Source of the DNA: Physcomitrium patens
Lineage: Eukaryota; Streptophyta; Bryopsida; Funariales; Funariaceae
NCBI RefSeq assembly: GCF_000002425.4
Contig: NC_037270.1
Span: forward strand, 14,464,307 to 14,528,306
Direction of reading: 5' to 3'
Length of the DNA stretch: 64,000 bases
Shown here one piece after another: positions 45,146 through 56,749 of the stretch. A program made the translations under genes and the position numbers. The notes under the pieces are model-generated. The model ran no database searches, had not been told where the DNA came from, and saw nothing but the letters and a program-made list of their open reading frames with translations. Position 1 is the stretch's first letter, and the number at the start of each line of letters is the position of its first letter.

Positions 45146-45975
45146 GAAAAGGTGGCAATACTCTTAAAATAGGCATATAAAGACTCTTTAAGAAGGTTTT
45201 TACTCACTCTTGTGTTTTGTTTTAGAAATATTTAATGAAGAAATTTATTGATATGAAAGTCAAAGACACTTACAAAGGATTCTTATTTTATAGAATGTTA
45301 CCTATGTTCTATAATTACAAGATAGTAGGGCAATTAGTAGCAATCAGAATGACCATATTTTTTCAAGACAAACTTTCTCTAATAATAGTGGTATCTTTCT
45401 ATTTTCTTATTCTCCACCTCTAATAGTGTGGCACGACATATTTTGATGTTTGATTGCCACTTCTTATCATTTGTATTGGATTGAAATTACTATTAGACTA
45501 TTGTAATGGCTTTCTTAATCAATTTCTCTATCTTGTAACTTACCTCAATTTCATCTTAACAATATAGTTTATATGCCTTAGTGAACTTATACAAGCATGA
45601 TATGAAGGAGGAGTCAACTAAATAAGATATTATCTAGATTTGGATCATTATGGCCTTAATAATATTGCCAATAAAGCAAGAGGTGTTTATTTTATAGATT
45701 GTTGTCCAAAGACCTTGGTCTTATAATATAACTTTGATGAAAATAAAGAGATCGTCTAATGTAGTATTATCTCTTTAAATTGAGTATTTTTTTAGTTGAC
45801 TTTTATTTTTATTATTTCTTGACTTAGGAGAGATAATAATGGTTGTAATTAGAATTAATATTTGGCTTCTTGAAGAGCTTTGACTTTGGCTTTGATTGTA
45901 TGGGCTATTTTCGTTGGATATATCTATGTCTAATTTTCTATGGATATGTTAATCTATGTGGTTTCTTAATCTTCG
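45146..45975. other. Left flank of the inserted chromovirus; possible LINE-derived sequence
   Basis: Contains a 62-codon plus frame (45235-45423) without recognisable features. Because the right flank (52780-53780) is LINE ORF1-like, this side could be more of that LINE, but I cannot identify an endonuclease. CTTCG at 45971-45975 may be a target-site duplicate. Confidence 0.35.
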
Positions 45976-46535
45976 TGTCAAGGATAAGAACATAATAAAG
46001 ACAAATAAACAAGTAAGACTTCTCTCATAGAAAGATGACAAAATAAAAATAACTTGATATATATATATTAAGAAAGAAACTAGAATGGCTATTGCCAAAA
46101 GACAAGAAAACTAGAGACCCTTGAAACTAGACTGGAACCAAGAAAGGAGTTGATAAGAGTGAAGAAGGCTTCACTCTTATCTCTATATATACTATCTAAC
46201 TAAGGGCTACGTGGTGATGTTCTATAGGACCTCCAATATGTGTTGACTTTGTAGGACACATGCCTTGACTTACAAGGTAAGTTTTTCTACGTGTGGGCCA
46301 GACAATTAACTTGGTCTTCAAGCTAACAACACGTATGGCACATGGCCAACTTGTTGACCACGTTTCTAATCCAAAAAGTTAATTAAAGACACCTATAAAG
46401 TCAAAGCAGCATCTATGAAGATTCTAGGAAGCTATCATAAAAGATATTATAGAATTAACTTACTTTTATCTACTTTTACTTACTTCTACTTATTTACATA
46501 TGTAATAACTGGCTTACATGAGTATGTCTGTGACA
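45976..46535 (-). repeat. 3' LTR of the full-length minus-strand chromovirus
   Basis: 560 bp, aligned along its whole length with 51810-52371. Plus-strand ends are TGTCAAGG and GTGACA. Flank CTTCG at 45971-45975 versus CTTGG after the other LTR is a likely 5-bp target duplicate with one change. A TATATATACT box at about 46182-46191 is the probable promoter. Confidence 0.9.
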
Positions 46536-46549
46536 TTATTCCTCCTTCT
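46536..46549 (-). other. Polypurine tract of the minus-strand chromovirus
   Basis: The minus strand reads AGAAGGAGGAATAA directly before the TGTCACAG start of the LTR. The same tract occurs at 2128, 31717 and 62148. Confidence 0.8.
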
Positions 46550-46576
46550 AGGGACAAGTTCCATGAAGAACAGTCA

Positions 46577-46999
46577 TCATATGTTGAGGAAATCTATGAT
46601 GCGACAAATTCTATTTGCTACATACTCTGATCTTTGTTCTCATCGAAGATGATTGATAGGGCTTCTCAACCATCGGTATTGTGCCATACTAGGACGGGAA
46701 GACCACCCAATTATTTCATCATTGTTGAGGCCTTCATAACTTCCTTCAAATAAAACATTTGGAACACTATCAGGAGTTGTTCCTACCTCTAGTAAAATCA
46801 CCAAACATCGAGAGTCCTTTCCAAGGTCGTGATACCAATCGCGTTGTATTTTTCCATCTATTCGAGGAAGAATATGTCATTCTTGAAGTTCTTCATCTCG
46901 ATTGCATTGTCTTGAAGGTTGTAACAATCATAATATCTCATCCAATAAGTGAGCAAATGAAGGCTCTTGAGTCAAATCCATTGGTTGTTGATTCTCCAT
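46577..46999 (-). pseudogene. Extra 3' ORF ('ORF3') of the minus-strand chromovirus
   Basis: A single frame of 140 codons from the ATG at 46999 to the TGA at 46577, in a different frame from both pol and chromodomain, starting 80 bases after the chromodomain stop. Three internal TGA codons occur where the sister copies suggest Arg (CGA-type) codons, so decay alone explains them. Key parts: an acidic N-terminus (MENQ, TQEPSFAHLLDE), LPRIDG, a CLVILLEVGTT strand, VLFEGSYEGLNNDEIIGWSS, then QYRWLRSPINHL and EQRSEYVANRI. Related ORFs are at 1190-1516, 1891-2142, 31266-31690 and 62185-62613. No signal peptide or membrane segment is visible. I do not recognise the domain. Confidence 0.68.
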
Positions 47000-47078
47000 C
47001 TCCTGAGCATCACAACTACAAAGAAGCTACAAACAAGGATTGAAAGTAGAATGATATCTTACCTAGATCTTGTTTCTT

Positions 47079-47859
47079 TTATAAAGAAGGTTTCCATCTT
47101 GATTTTGATCGATGTCGTTGATGAAAAGCCTCCACCGCCTTTTCTGCATTTACAAGATTTTTTACTTGCTCCCATGTGGGTGTATTAATAACATATCCGC
47201 ACCAATAGACAAGATATTCAAATTTATTTCGACACCGCCTTGAATCTAAGACTTCTTCCATTTCAAACTCTTCATTATTGTCTACTTCTATAGGAGGAGG
47301 TGGAGCTTGTCTTCTTCTTGATATGTTCATTATCTTGTATAGTTCAAGAAGAGACATGTAGAATACTGGATGGATTTTCATTGATTCTGGTAGATGTAAA
47401 CAATATGCAACTAGATTCATTTGTACAGAAATAGAAAATGGTCCAAGCCTTCGATAGTCCAACTTGTCACAAGGACGAGTGGTCTTGATATTGTGACAAA
47501 GTAACTATACCTTATCACCCAAGTGGAATGGTGGTTATTCTTTTTGATAGACATCTGCATTGACCTTTTGTTATTCTTGAGCTTCTTTTAACTACGCCTT
47601 CATCGTTGCATGAAGCTCTTACAAATGAATCACCAAATCTTTCGCAATAGGATTATCAATTTTTGAAAAGTCAAAAGTATCAAGTCGTGGATGATAACCA
47701 TAATTAGCAAAGAAAGGTGTTTGTTTTATAGAAGAATGTACCATATTATAGTAAGCAAACTCTGCCAATGGCAAAAGAGTTGTCCAATCATCTTGTTGGT
47801 AGTTAATGGTACATATTAAATACTACTCCAAAACTTGATTAACATGCTCCGTTTATCCA
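47079..47859 (-). pseudogene. Minus-strand chromovirus: integrase C-terminus and chromodomain
   Basis: 127 codons are open from 47462: RLGPFSISVQMNLVAYCL (GPF/Y module), IHPVFYMSLLELYK, EEFEMEEVLDSRRC, and the chromodomain EYLVYWCGY with TPTWEQVKNL. From 47460 up to 47859 the integrase C-terminal region is readable but shifted in frame relative to the integrase core. Chromodomain aromatic cage positions are largely kept. Confidence 0.88.
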
Positions 47860-48501
47860 TCAGTTTGAGGATGGAATGCCAAAGATAGTTTTATATCCAC
47901 TTTTAGGATTCTTGAAAAGAGTCCGCCAAAATCTTGATACAAATTGAGTTCTCCTATCTGATATAATATCCTTGGATAATCCATGATAGTGATAGATATT
48001 GTCAAGAAAGAGCTTAGCTATTTCTTTACTTGTGATAGATTCTGTATATGGTACAAAATGTGCCATCTTGGTAAAATAATCTACTATCACAAATATAGAG
48101 TCATAAGAACCTCAGATTGGAAGATCCGTGATGAAATCCATAGAAATAGAAGACCATGGTTATTCTGGAATGAATAATGGCTGAAGAAGTCCGTAAGGTC
48201 GATGACGAGGAGTTTTTGATCTTGAACAAACATCACAAGATTGTACAAAATCTTTAACTTCTTTCCACATTTGAGGCCACCAAAAGCCCCTGGATATTAG
48301 TTCCAAAGTTTTATTGTACCCAAAATATCCTGTTGTTGAAAAGTCATGATGAGCTTGAAAAACACGTAATCGAGTTTCACCTTCTGGAATATATAGGCAT
48401 CCTTCAAAATATAGTAGATTTTTCTTGAATTCAAACTTGAAAGTAACATGAGACTTTGAAGGATTTTTCTTAATATCACGAATAAGACGATCAAAAGACA
48501 T
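47860..48501 (-). pseudogene. Minus-strand chromovirus: integrase zinc region and catalytic core
   Basis: 48501-48160 holds the H2C2 zinc region (AHHDFSTTGYFGYNKT ... FVQSCDVCSRSK, the second His read as Tyr) and 48090-47860 the core (VDYFTKMAHFVPY, GLSKDIISDRRTQF). The core breaks shortly before the position of the catalytic Glu. Same frame as RT and RNase H, with stops between. Confidence 0.9.
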
Positions 48502-48711
48502 ACTTGACTAAACTTGCTTAATGAAAGTTGAATCAACAATTAGTATTGATTTCATTGCTCGAAGATGAAGATGCTCTGGCTTCAAAAGAATTATTCGTTG
48601 TTGATCAAAAGCAACATCTCCTTCTTTTGGTACAAGATAAGATCGTCTAGAGAGTGCATCTGATAAACCTTGTTGTTTTCCTGGTCGATAAGTGATCTTG
48701 AATTTGAATCT

Positions 48712-49218
48712 TCACAAAGATATACTCCAATGAGCTTGGCGACAATTCAAAATACGTGTTGACATAAAATATTCAAGGTTCTTATGATCCGTATACACTG
48801 TGACTAGGCTAGAAGCACCTTCTAGATAATGGCACCATTCTTGAAATGAATCCATGATTGCAAGAAGTTCTTTATCGTGGATCTTGTAGTTGATCTCGAC
48901 TATTGAAAAACTTTTGGAATGAAAAGCAATTGGATGAAGTTTATCATCTATTTCCAATTGTGACAATACGGCACCTAAAGAAAAGTCTGATGCATTTGTT
49001 TTCATAAAAAATGGCTTAAAAAAATTGACGTGATATAAGATTGGTGCAGAAACAAAGGTTGTCTTCAAAGCTTCAAATGCTACTTCTACTTCTTGATTCC
49101 ATTGAAGTTTGTCTTTGCAAGTCAAACGTGTAAGTGAAGCTGCAACTTGAGAGAAGTCTTTGATGAAGATCCGATAGTAATTGGCAAATCCCAAAAAGTT
49201 TTGGACATCTTTTACCAT
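48712..49218 (-). pseudogene. Minus-strand chromovirus: RT connection and RNase H
   Basis: 168 open codons: VQNFLGFANYYRIFIKDFS (RT thumb/connection), WNQEVEVAFEALK, PFFMKTNASDFSLGAVLSQ (RNase H first acidic site, read T-N-A-S-D with the first Asp as Asn), FHSKSFS, NYKIHDKELLAI and VYTDHKNLEYF. The Asp-to-Asn change at the first catalytic site would inactivate the enzyme. Confidence 0.9.
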
Positions 49219-49229
49219 TTTTGCAATCT

Positions 49230-49979
49230 TTCAATCCATAATAGTTTGAACTTTCTTAAAATCCATTATAAGTCTATCATTTGAAATGATGTATTCTAAG
49301 AATTCGACTTGAGTAGTGTGAAATATACACTTTTCTATCTTAGCATAGAGTCATGTATCTTTTAGTTTTTGTAATACTTGGAAAACATGAAGTTCATGTT
49401 CTTCTGGGTTCTTAGAATAGATTAAGATGTTGTTTAGGTAACATACAACAAAATCATCTAAAAATTCATGAAAGACATCATTCATTAGATGTTGGAATGC
49501 TGCTGGTGTATTTGTAAGTCCAAAAGGCATGACGTTGTATTCAAAATGTCCATACCTTATTCGAAACATAATCTTCCATTCATCTCCGTCTTTGATGCGT
49601 ACCAAATTATATGCTCCTCGTAGATCTATTTTTATATAGATCTTAGCTTGATTCAACTAATCAAGAAGTCCAGATATCAAAGATAGCGGATATCTATTTT
49701 TTATAGTGATTTTGTTGAGTCCTTGATAATCAACACACATTCTTAATGATCCATCTTTTTTCTTTACAAATAAAATTGAAGCTCCTTCTGGAGATTTGGA
49801 ATAGCGTATGAAGTTCTTGGCCAAATTCTCTTCAATATACTCCTTAAGTTCATGCAACTCTTTTTGAGATAAATTGTAGATTGATCCAAATGGCAGTTGT
49901 GCTTCTTCTTGAAGGTCAATTGAGTAGTCATAGGAACGATGTTCTGGAAGAGTGTCTGCATTATTTTTCTCAAATACAT
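49230..49979 (-). pseudogene. Minus-strand chromovirus: reverse transcriptase
   Basis: Fingers at 49857-49657 ([35 protein letters not shown]), a TAG in frame at 49657, then the palm at 49656-49351 ([40 protein letters not shown]) with the catalytic box read Y-L-N-N instead of Y-x-D-D. Both Asp-to-Asn changes are single G-to-A transitions. Otherwise a full-length, chromovirus-like RT. Confidence 0.92.
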
Positions 49980-50196
49980 CTTGAAAAACTTGATATTAGC
50001 TTAGAATGCTACTTGAAGTCTTTCCACCAATAGAAACATGTGTGGCATAAATGACACAAGGTGATCCTTCTTTTGTAGCATGCAAGAAAGCACTTGCACC
50101 TACAAATATAAGTTTAATTATACTAGACTTATGACTTTTCACTTGATTAACTACACTCTTAGTTATACTTTCAGAAAAATCAAGACTACGAGAAGT

Positions 50197-50583
50197 TCAA
50201 TCTATTTTAGGGTTATATTTTTCTAGCCATGATAAATCTAAAATGACTGGATTAGAAGGAGATCTAATGATATTAAATATTATAAAACTACTATGACCAT
50301 TAGTTGTTATTTCTATACGAAGGGTTTCATGAGTAATATCTCTTGAAGACAACAGACGACTATCTATGACTTCTACATTAATAGGTTTAGTTTTCTTTAC
50401 TAAAAATATACTATATCTTTTAGTAAATTTTTCATCTAAGAAACATGTTGAGGCTCTTGAATCTAGCAAGATAGAGGCTTTGAGATATTTAGGTCCTAGA
50501 ATAATATTTATCATAAAATATGGAGAGGGTTTTGAGGAGAGGATAGGACCTTCACTAGGCGTTGTACAAGGTTCCAGCTGCAC
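50197..50583 (-). pseudogene. Minus-strand chromovirus: aspartic protease
   Basis: 128 codons with KASILLDSRASTCFLD, the retropepsin active site in which the invariant Gly of D-S-G is Arg (one G-to-A transition), and NPVILDLSWLEKYNP, the conserved I-L-G-x-x-W-L block with the Gly as Asp. Same frame as RT. Between 50196 and 49980 the frame continues with stops. Confidence 0.88.
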
Positions 50584-50588
50584 GGTCC

Positions 50589-51640
50589 CTATTGTAGCTG
50601 GATAAATTCATTTTTCGACATACTATTTCTTTTGATTACCATACTCCTCATTTTATGGTTGCGTCGTTTCTTTGGACAATATTGAGTAGTGTACTTAGGT
50701 TCTCCACAATATAAGCACAAACCTTCTTGACAACAATGAGCTTTTTCTTGCTCAGTAAGAGGTTTGAAATGTACTAAATCAATTTGCATATCCTCTACTT
50801 CCGAATGTATGTGTTGAAGAGATATTGGTGTTGCTATTGAATTGTAGTTACGTTGAGGTCCACTTGTATGGTTCTCAGATCGGAATTCAAAAAGGTGATT
50901 GTCGCACTTCATAGCAAAGTCAATTGCTTGACTCAATGTTTGAGGATCAGATAAGTTGAGCATTAATTTTTTTACCTCATATTCTAATCCGTAGAGAAAT
51001 TGGCTAATGAGTGCAATATCATTCCACTTAACATCAATTACAAGTTGTCAAAATTGTGAAGCATATAACGTTATTGATCAATTATCTTGTCGTAAAATAT
51101 GGATCTTATTGGTTGTAATACGAATTGCATCATGTTCTCCATACATGGATCGAAACTCTGCCAAAAAAGCCTCTAGATTATCCAATATTGGATCTCGTCG
51201 TTCAAGAAAAGATGAAAACCATAATAATGCTGAACTTGAAAGAAGCATATCAATGAATCTAACTTGCGATCATGGAGTTGGATAGCTTTGGGATTGAAGT
51301 TCAATCACAAGTTATACTTGATTGATAAATCTTCTAAACTTTGATTTGGTGCCATCAAACTTCTCGCGTAGGACAATTCTTGGTTATCTAACACTGGAAG
51401 GATGTTCCACCATAGGAGAAGGGACATGATTTGGTACAGATGTTGAAGCAGCTCTGATCATTTTTATATCTTTACTTCCTGTCAATCTTATTGCTCCTTG
51501 TGGTGGTAAATTGAGTTGATGCATCGTAAGCATTAACTCTCTCAATTGCTCTTGCATTTGTGCCATTGTACTCTTCATTTCAGCAAGTTTTGCCGTAATA
51601 ACACTTAGAAAAGAGAAGATGTCTAATATCGCTCAAGAAA
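50589..51640 (-). pseudogene. Minus-strand chromovirus: gag with altered zinc knuckle
   Basis: N-terminal frame 51578-51384 (a Gln/Leu-rich MAQMQEQLRELMLTM helix), a broken capsid region (51380-50970), then 50963-50589 with DPQTLSQAIDFAMKCDNHLF (capsid end) and the knuckle CLYCGEPKYTTQYC, where the His ligand is Tyr. gag and pol lie in different frames here. The start codon is not preserved clearly. Confidence 0.82.
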
Positions 51641-51778
51641 AATAAAAGAGAGGACTTGAAAACAAGGAAAATACTAAGGACAATATCAGTTTACAAGAGA
51701 GTAATTGGCAACTTCTAATATGCTTATGTCTTATCAAGAAAAAGAAGATAATCCACTCGTAATCAAGATTAGACAAAG

Positions 51779-51790
51779 CTCTGATATTGT
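51779..51790 (-). other. Primer-binding site of the minus-strand chromovirus
   Basis: The minus strand reads CAATATCAGAGC, a decayed complement of the initiator Met-tRNA 3' end. It lies about 20 bases inside the LTR boundary defined by the LTR pair, which is unusual; if the LTR starts at 51788 instead, it abuts the PBS. Confidence 0.65.
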
Positions 51791-51809
51791 AAGTATACTC
51801 TTGTCAATC

Positions 51810-52371
51810 TGTGAAGGACAAGAACATAATAAAGACAAATAAACAAGTAAGACTTCTCTCATAGAAAGATGAAAAAATAAAAATAACTTGATATATATAT
51901 ATATTAAGAAAGAGACTGGAATGGCTATTGCCAAAAGACAAGAAAACTAGAGACCCTTGAAACTAGACTGGAACCAAGAAAGGAGTTGACAAGAGTGAAG
52001 AAGGCTTCATTCTTGTCTCTATATATACTATCTAACTAAGGGCTACATGGCGACGTTCTATAAGACTTTCAATATGTGTTGACTTTGTAGGACACATGCC
52101 TTGACTTATAAGGCAAGTTTTTCTACATGTGGGCCACATACTTAGCTTGGTCTTCAAGCTAATAACATGTGTGGTACATGGCTAACTTATTGACCACATT
52201 TCTAATCCAAAAAGTTAATTAAAGACACCTATAAAGTCAAAGTAGCATCTATGAAGCTTCTAAGAAGCTATCATAGAAGATATTATAGAATTAACTTACT
52301 TTTATCTACTTTTACTTACTTCTACTTATTTATATATGTAATAACTAACTTACATGAGTATGTCCGTGACA
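51810..52371 (-). repeat. 5' LTR of the minus-strand chromovirus
   Basis: 562 bp, partner of 45976-46535. Plus-strand ends TGTGAAGG and GTGACA, followed by CTTGG. A (TA)n of 14 bases and a TATATATACT box (about 52020) are shared with the partner. The left end could extend to 51788 (TGTAAG). Confidence 0.88.
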
Positions 52372-52376
52372 CTTGG

Positions 52377-52777
52377 CACCTAGGTTTCTATTCTACTTTC
52401 TATTGATGTTACAGTGAGATCTATAATGTGAGAGGATAGAATTTCAAGGATTGACAAGGTCAAGGTTAGAAATAGCTTCTAGCCATAGTGCATGTTGACA
52501 AGATCTTATCTTCTAGCTAGAGTGTTATTCTAACCTCTTAATTTTGTATATAGGATTTTGATTCTAGCCTTTCTTTTGTTTTTGGATTATAGTATTGGTA
52601 ATAGAGAAGAAGGGATTTATGGTATTGTCATGGATAAAGCTTGAGAGTAGCTCGATTTTAGTATAGATTAAACTTAGAGAATTGATGTTACGTTGTTTGG
52701 CTAAAAAAAGCCCTAGTAGATTATATTGTTTGACAATCACTTTATTTCTTAGCCTTATTGTAGAAAGCTTAGTATTC
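52377..52777. other. Spacer beside the chromovirus, nothing firmly recognised
   Basis: Probably part of the same LINE as the next feature (the stretch between ORF1 and endonuclease), but I see no diagnostic motif. Confidence 0.35.
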
Positions 52778-53780
52778 TTAATAGATAAAGTTAGTAAAGT
52801 GAAATTTACTTGGTCTTGGTGGAGAGTCTTGTGAAATGTTGTATGTTAAGATTGGTGGGAAAGTGTAGGCATTTATTGAAGCATATATTGTAGGCCCTTC
52901 TGAGTTCTTTTCACCTATTTTTGGAACTAATAAAGAGATATGGTTATTGTGGAGTTTAGATATTTCATTTGCGAATCTTCTCTTCTTTCTAATGGAGATT
53001 AATCTTTTGTCGTCTGGTATGGACAAAGTTTATGTGTATTGTACCAAGAAGAAGTTATAATGTGTGTATCATTCTCTTTTTGCCCTGATCTTGGAGCATG
53101 TTTATAGATGAGATTGTTAGATTTGCTTTTTAGAGTCATTATGGATGGTATTAGAATTTTTGTTTAAATGGGCTTCTTTTTGGTGTAAGCAATCTCTAAT
53201 CCGATAGTCAACTTCAAAACAAAATTTACAATAGATTGACAAATTTAAGTAGTTAACAATAACTATTGTCATTTTTCTTGAAAGTGTCTCTTCTATTTCA
53301 AGTTTTGTTTTCCATCCTTGGTTGATGTCCAATATAATACAAAACCAAGGTTCTATAAATATAATATTGTATATATCCATCTCCAATAATTGTCCTAGAA
53401 ATTCTCTTATTTCTACAACAACTATATTAAATTACCAAAGGAGATTCTTGAAAGAGATTCAAGTTCGGATAATCATATCTTTGTTGCACTTAGCATCGAA
53501 TTACAAAGTCTACTATTAAAAAATGCAAAGTAATTCCATGTTGTGGTATGGTGTAAGCAATAGTATTTGTTGGGCTATTGATTGACTTGGAGTGTAGAAG
53601 CAAAAGAAACTATGTCCTATTTTGCAACTTGATGTGATCTTCTTCTTCAGCATTTTGTTATTGAGGTTCTTGAGCCAAGTAGCAAAAGTGGTAAGATTGG
53701 ATATGTTGCTTATGAAGCGAGCGACTATGACATAGTCTTTCATATATCCTTCATCTATGGCTACCACATCCTTTGACACA
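52778..53780 (-). pseudogene. LINE ORF1-like (DUF4283 plus zinc knuckle) remnant
   Basis: 53779-53516: MKDYVIVARFISNIS, then FATWLKNLNNKML and KIGHSFFCFYTPSQSIAQQ, resembling the N-terminal nucleic-acid-binding module of plant L1 ORF1. 53386-53117: PWFCIILDINQGWKTKLE, then YCKFCFEVDYRIRDC, a C-x2-C-x4-[H to Y]-x4-C knuckle. 52778-53026 is a further polar frame. It is broken by stops and frameshifts and its downstream part is interrupted at 52371 by the chromovirus. Confidence 0.6.
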
Positions 53781-54600
53781 TAGATTTTTTTATGCTAAGT
53801 TTTAATTAGACTAGAATAGAAGCTTATTTCTATTAACAATCACAACAAATGATGTAAGCAATGCAAGAGATATTCAACAAAATATACTACCAATATACAA
53901 TGTTTGTTTCCACCACACTTGTTAATATAAGAAATCTACATCACTATAGTGCCTCTTTCTTTCACCAAAAAATATAAAGCTCCATTGCCCCACAAAACCT
54001 AATTCTAAGAACCTCCTATTAGTACTATATTCTCATATTCATAAGATTAATATTTCTTAAAAGATTTTATCTTTAAAAAAACTTATATTAATTAAAAACT
54101 TTAAAATACTAATATAATTAAATATAGATAAATATTATTATAACGTCCAAAAAAAGAATAAGTTTATGAAAAAATTCTCTTTTTTAATCCTCTTAAATCT
54201 TCATATTTTATTAATGTCGTTCATCATTCATGTCCCTACAAAAAGAAATACAGAGCATATGATTACTGTAGAATTAGACATTAATACATAGTATTTGCAC
54301 ATTTTTGTAAAATTTTTAGCAAACTAATGTTTATTATAAATATTCATACCTTCTATTTATGGATGAAGATATCTTTATTTTCGTGGCTTTGCATCATTGT
54401 CCTCATTCCTGCACATGTGCTGGATCTCTTATTCTTCGTGTAATGCACTTGAGCTCTCCTGTTTTGGTTGAAAAGATGTTGAGACTGAAGTAGTTGTGCT
54501 ACTTAATTGGGGTTGAGGTTGTGGTTGGAATTAGAGGATTGTTGGAAGTTTTGAGGAACTTGTTGAGTTGAGTGAACGTTTTAGATTTCACCTACTGCAT
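53781..54600. other. AT-rich spacer, nothing recognised
   Basis: No gene or repeat seen. Confidence 0.4.
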
Positions 54601-56030
54601 CCGGACAGAAAATCATCTGCTAATTGATTTCGAAGGTCATGAGTTCCAAAGGAGTGAACGAGAAGCAAACAAATTTGACTTGCAGGGAAAACGATTGGCA
54701 ACGTTGTAGTATCTGGCGTGCGTTGTTGTGAGGGTTCGTTTTTTTGCGATTGTGCGAGACTGCCTCATTTCCTAGAACGTGAAGAGGTTTTGGAGCTGGA
54801 AGATTCAACGTGATTGCATAGCGTTTCCTTGACCTACTCATTGATTGTCTAAAATCGCTCGATTGAATTACCACTTTCTCTTTCATTTAATTTCGCGATT
54901 CGAATTGTATGTACACTTCCAAAACAGAGATATAAACCCTACCCATATCCTTAAAACTGCTGGTTGATCACTTGGAGAGGTCATGATTTAACTTCGGAGT
55001 CAAACATTTTTCCCGCTATCAATCTTCTTCATGACCTAGAGCTGTTCCTTTGTTAGGCAATTGTGGTCATTGTTGAGCATCACTTCGCGGAGAGCAGTGA
55101 GGATGAAGGAAGCATTCCAAGTGTAGAGATACATTTTTGACGCTGTGCTTTCCGTACAAAAAAAGCCTACCATTAGAGCCTCTAGACTAGTATCAACCAA
55201 GGCATAGTATTCTTTACTCAAATTCCGTATTCATCTGGAATCATCAGAACTAGATATTTTTTTGCTTCAATGTTTAACTGCCCCTGAGGCTCGTGGAAGA
55301 AGTTCGCTATGACGGTGTTGAAGATACTTTCCTGCCTTCATGGAGCAGGATCTTCATGTAATTACTTCAACGACAAGCTAAAGCTTGGCTCTAAACCTAA
55401 GCATGCTGTCTCTTCAATAGTTGTCTTCCCAACTACCCAAGGGCCTATGAGGAAGTGTCACAAAATACTGGGTTCAATTGGATTCGGACAGAGCAGTTAT
55501 ATGGGAGGGCATGAGAGATTGATCAACCTCAGTATTGGGAGTCGTTCTCAGGTTTTGAAGTACACAATTTTTTTCTCTGATGTCAGTTTAGAAAGCAAAA
55601 GAGAGACAATTTTGCATGTAAGAATAGGAGGGTTGTAGTCCGTATGACCTTTGAACTTTGCGATGTTGTGATCAGCCGATATCCGCTAGTAATGGTGACA
55701 AACACAGACATTACTTCACCTGGTCTAATAGGGCAACAGTATTGATAATTCATGTCAGAAAGGAGACAAGGTATTGCACTCACTCGAGCAGAATATCTGC
55801 CCGTAATGGCATGTTTACCAGACCTCCTGGCAACGATTCATGGCTCGGGAGGTTACTGAAACTCTACAAGGTTCTCGGAGAAGGAGAAGGGGATCTTCAG
55901 AAGACCGCAGTTCTGGATATCCATATCAAATTTTCTCTATCAAATCTTAAAAGCGTTGCAGATTCTGTGTGTATGTTCGGTCCACGTTGGTTCAAATTAC
56001 TGAAAGGAGCTCAGTCTTTGATTAACCCCT
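54601..56030. other. Less AT-rich stretch with unrecognised coding-like frames
   Basis: Frames at 54620-54886 (minus, 88 codons, basic), 55036-55221 (minus), 55309-55638 and 55658-56215 (plus) do not resemble families I know. The composition shifts from the repeats around it, and TTGATTAACCCCTCTCTCCAG at its right end looks like a branch point and 3' splice site (AG at 56037-56038), so an exon may begin at 56039. Confidence 0.35.
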
Positions 56031-56038
56031 CTCTCCAG

Positions 56039-56593
56039 AGTGAGTTCCATCTCTTGCCTGCTTGCCAGTCATCCTGCTTACGCCTACTTAGCCTTTTCTG
56101 CATTGCTGAATTTCGATCGGTTGTGTATTGGCACTTGGGTCTGTTTATTGCTCGTAGATGGTGGAGGAGGGAACAAGGATGGAGATCTCCACAGCCGTTT
56201 CAGGTATGGTGGTGACAATGACTCAGACAAGAGCAAAGGAGCCGCCAAAGCAAGAACAACTTATTGATCTATCAATGGTGGGCCTTGGGTGTCGCCTTCA
56301 CGTCAATATTAGTTTGGGCACTGGGGGCTTACAGCGGAATTCTACAGCGTAGTAGATTATTAGTCTCGCAATTTGAGGATTGTGTGTTATGGCTTGGTTC
56401 GATGTGGTGCATGGCAGCGTTTTTTCTCTGGACTGCGCGGATTATCATCTCCTTGATACCAGTCAGTGGAAGCCACGGCAATTGCTGGAATCTCTTCAAG
56501 TCCGAGAACGCCCTCTTCGTAACAAGAGAGTTTGTTGCGAACTTAAAGCTCGATGAATGGATGGCACACAATGGGTGGTTGTGCCGAGTTTAA
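56039..56593 (+). pseudogene. Unrecognised multi-pass membrane protein remnant or exon
   Basis: Frame from 56039: AYAYLAFSALLNFDRL and CIGTWVCLLLV (one hydrophobic segment), then a Gly/Asp/Lys-rich loop (DGGGGNKDGD, DNDSDKSKGAAKA). At about 56262 the reading must move to another frame, giving WWALGVAFTSILVWALGAY and CVLWLGSMWCMAAFFLW with two more hydrophobic segments, then a polar tail to the TAA at 56591. This suggests three membrane spans and one frameshift. I do not recognise the family. Alternatively the open frames are chance in a less AT-rich area. Confidence 0.35.
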
Positions 56594-56749
56594 CGATCTC
56601 GTTGTTTTTAACGTCTGACCTGATATATTATGCGAAGAACATAAATTTTACTTCAGGAGTCGGTCTAGGGATGTCATGTATTTCTCAACTGTTGAAGTCT
56701 GGAGTGGGTAAAGCGGCCAGGGTTAGTATATTTTATAAAATTTAATTTA

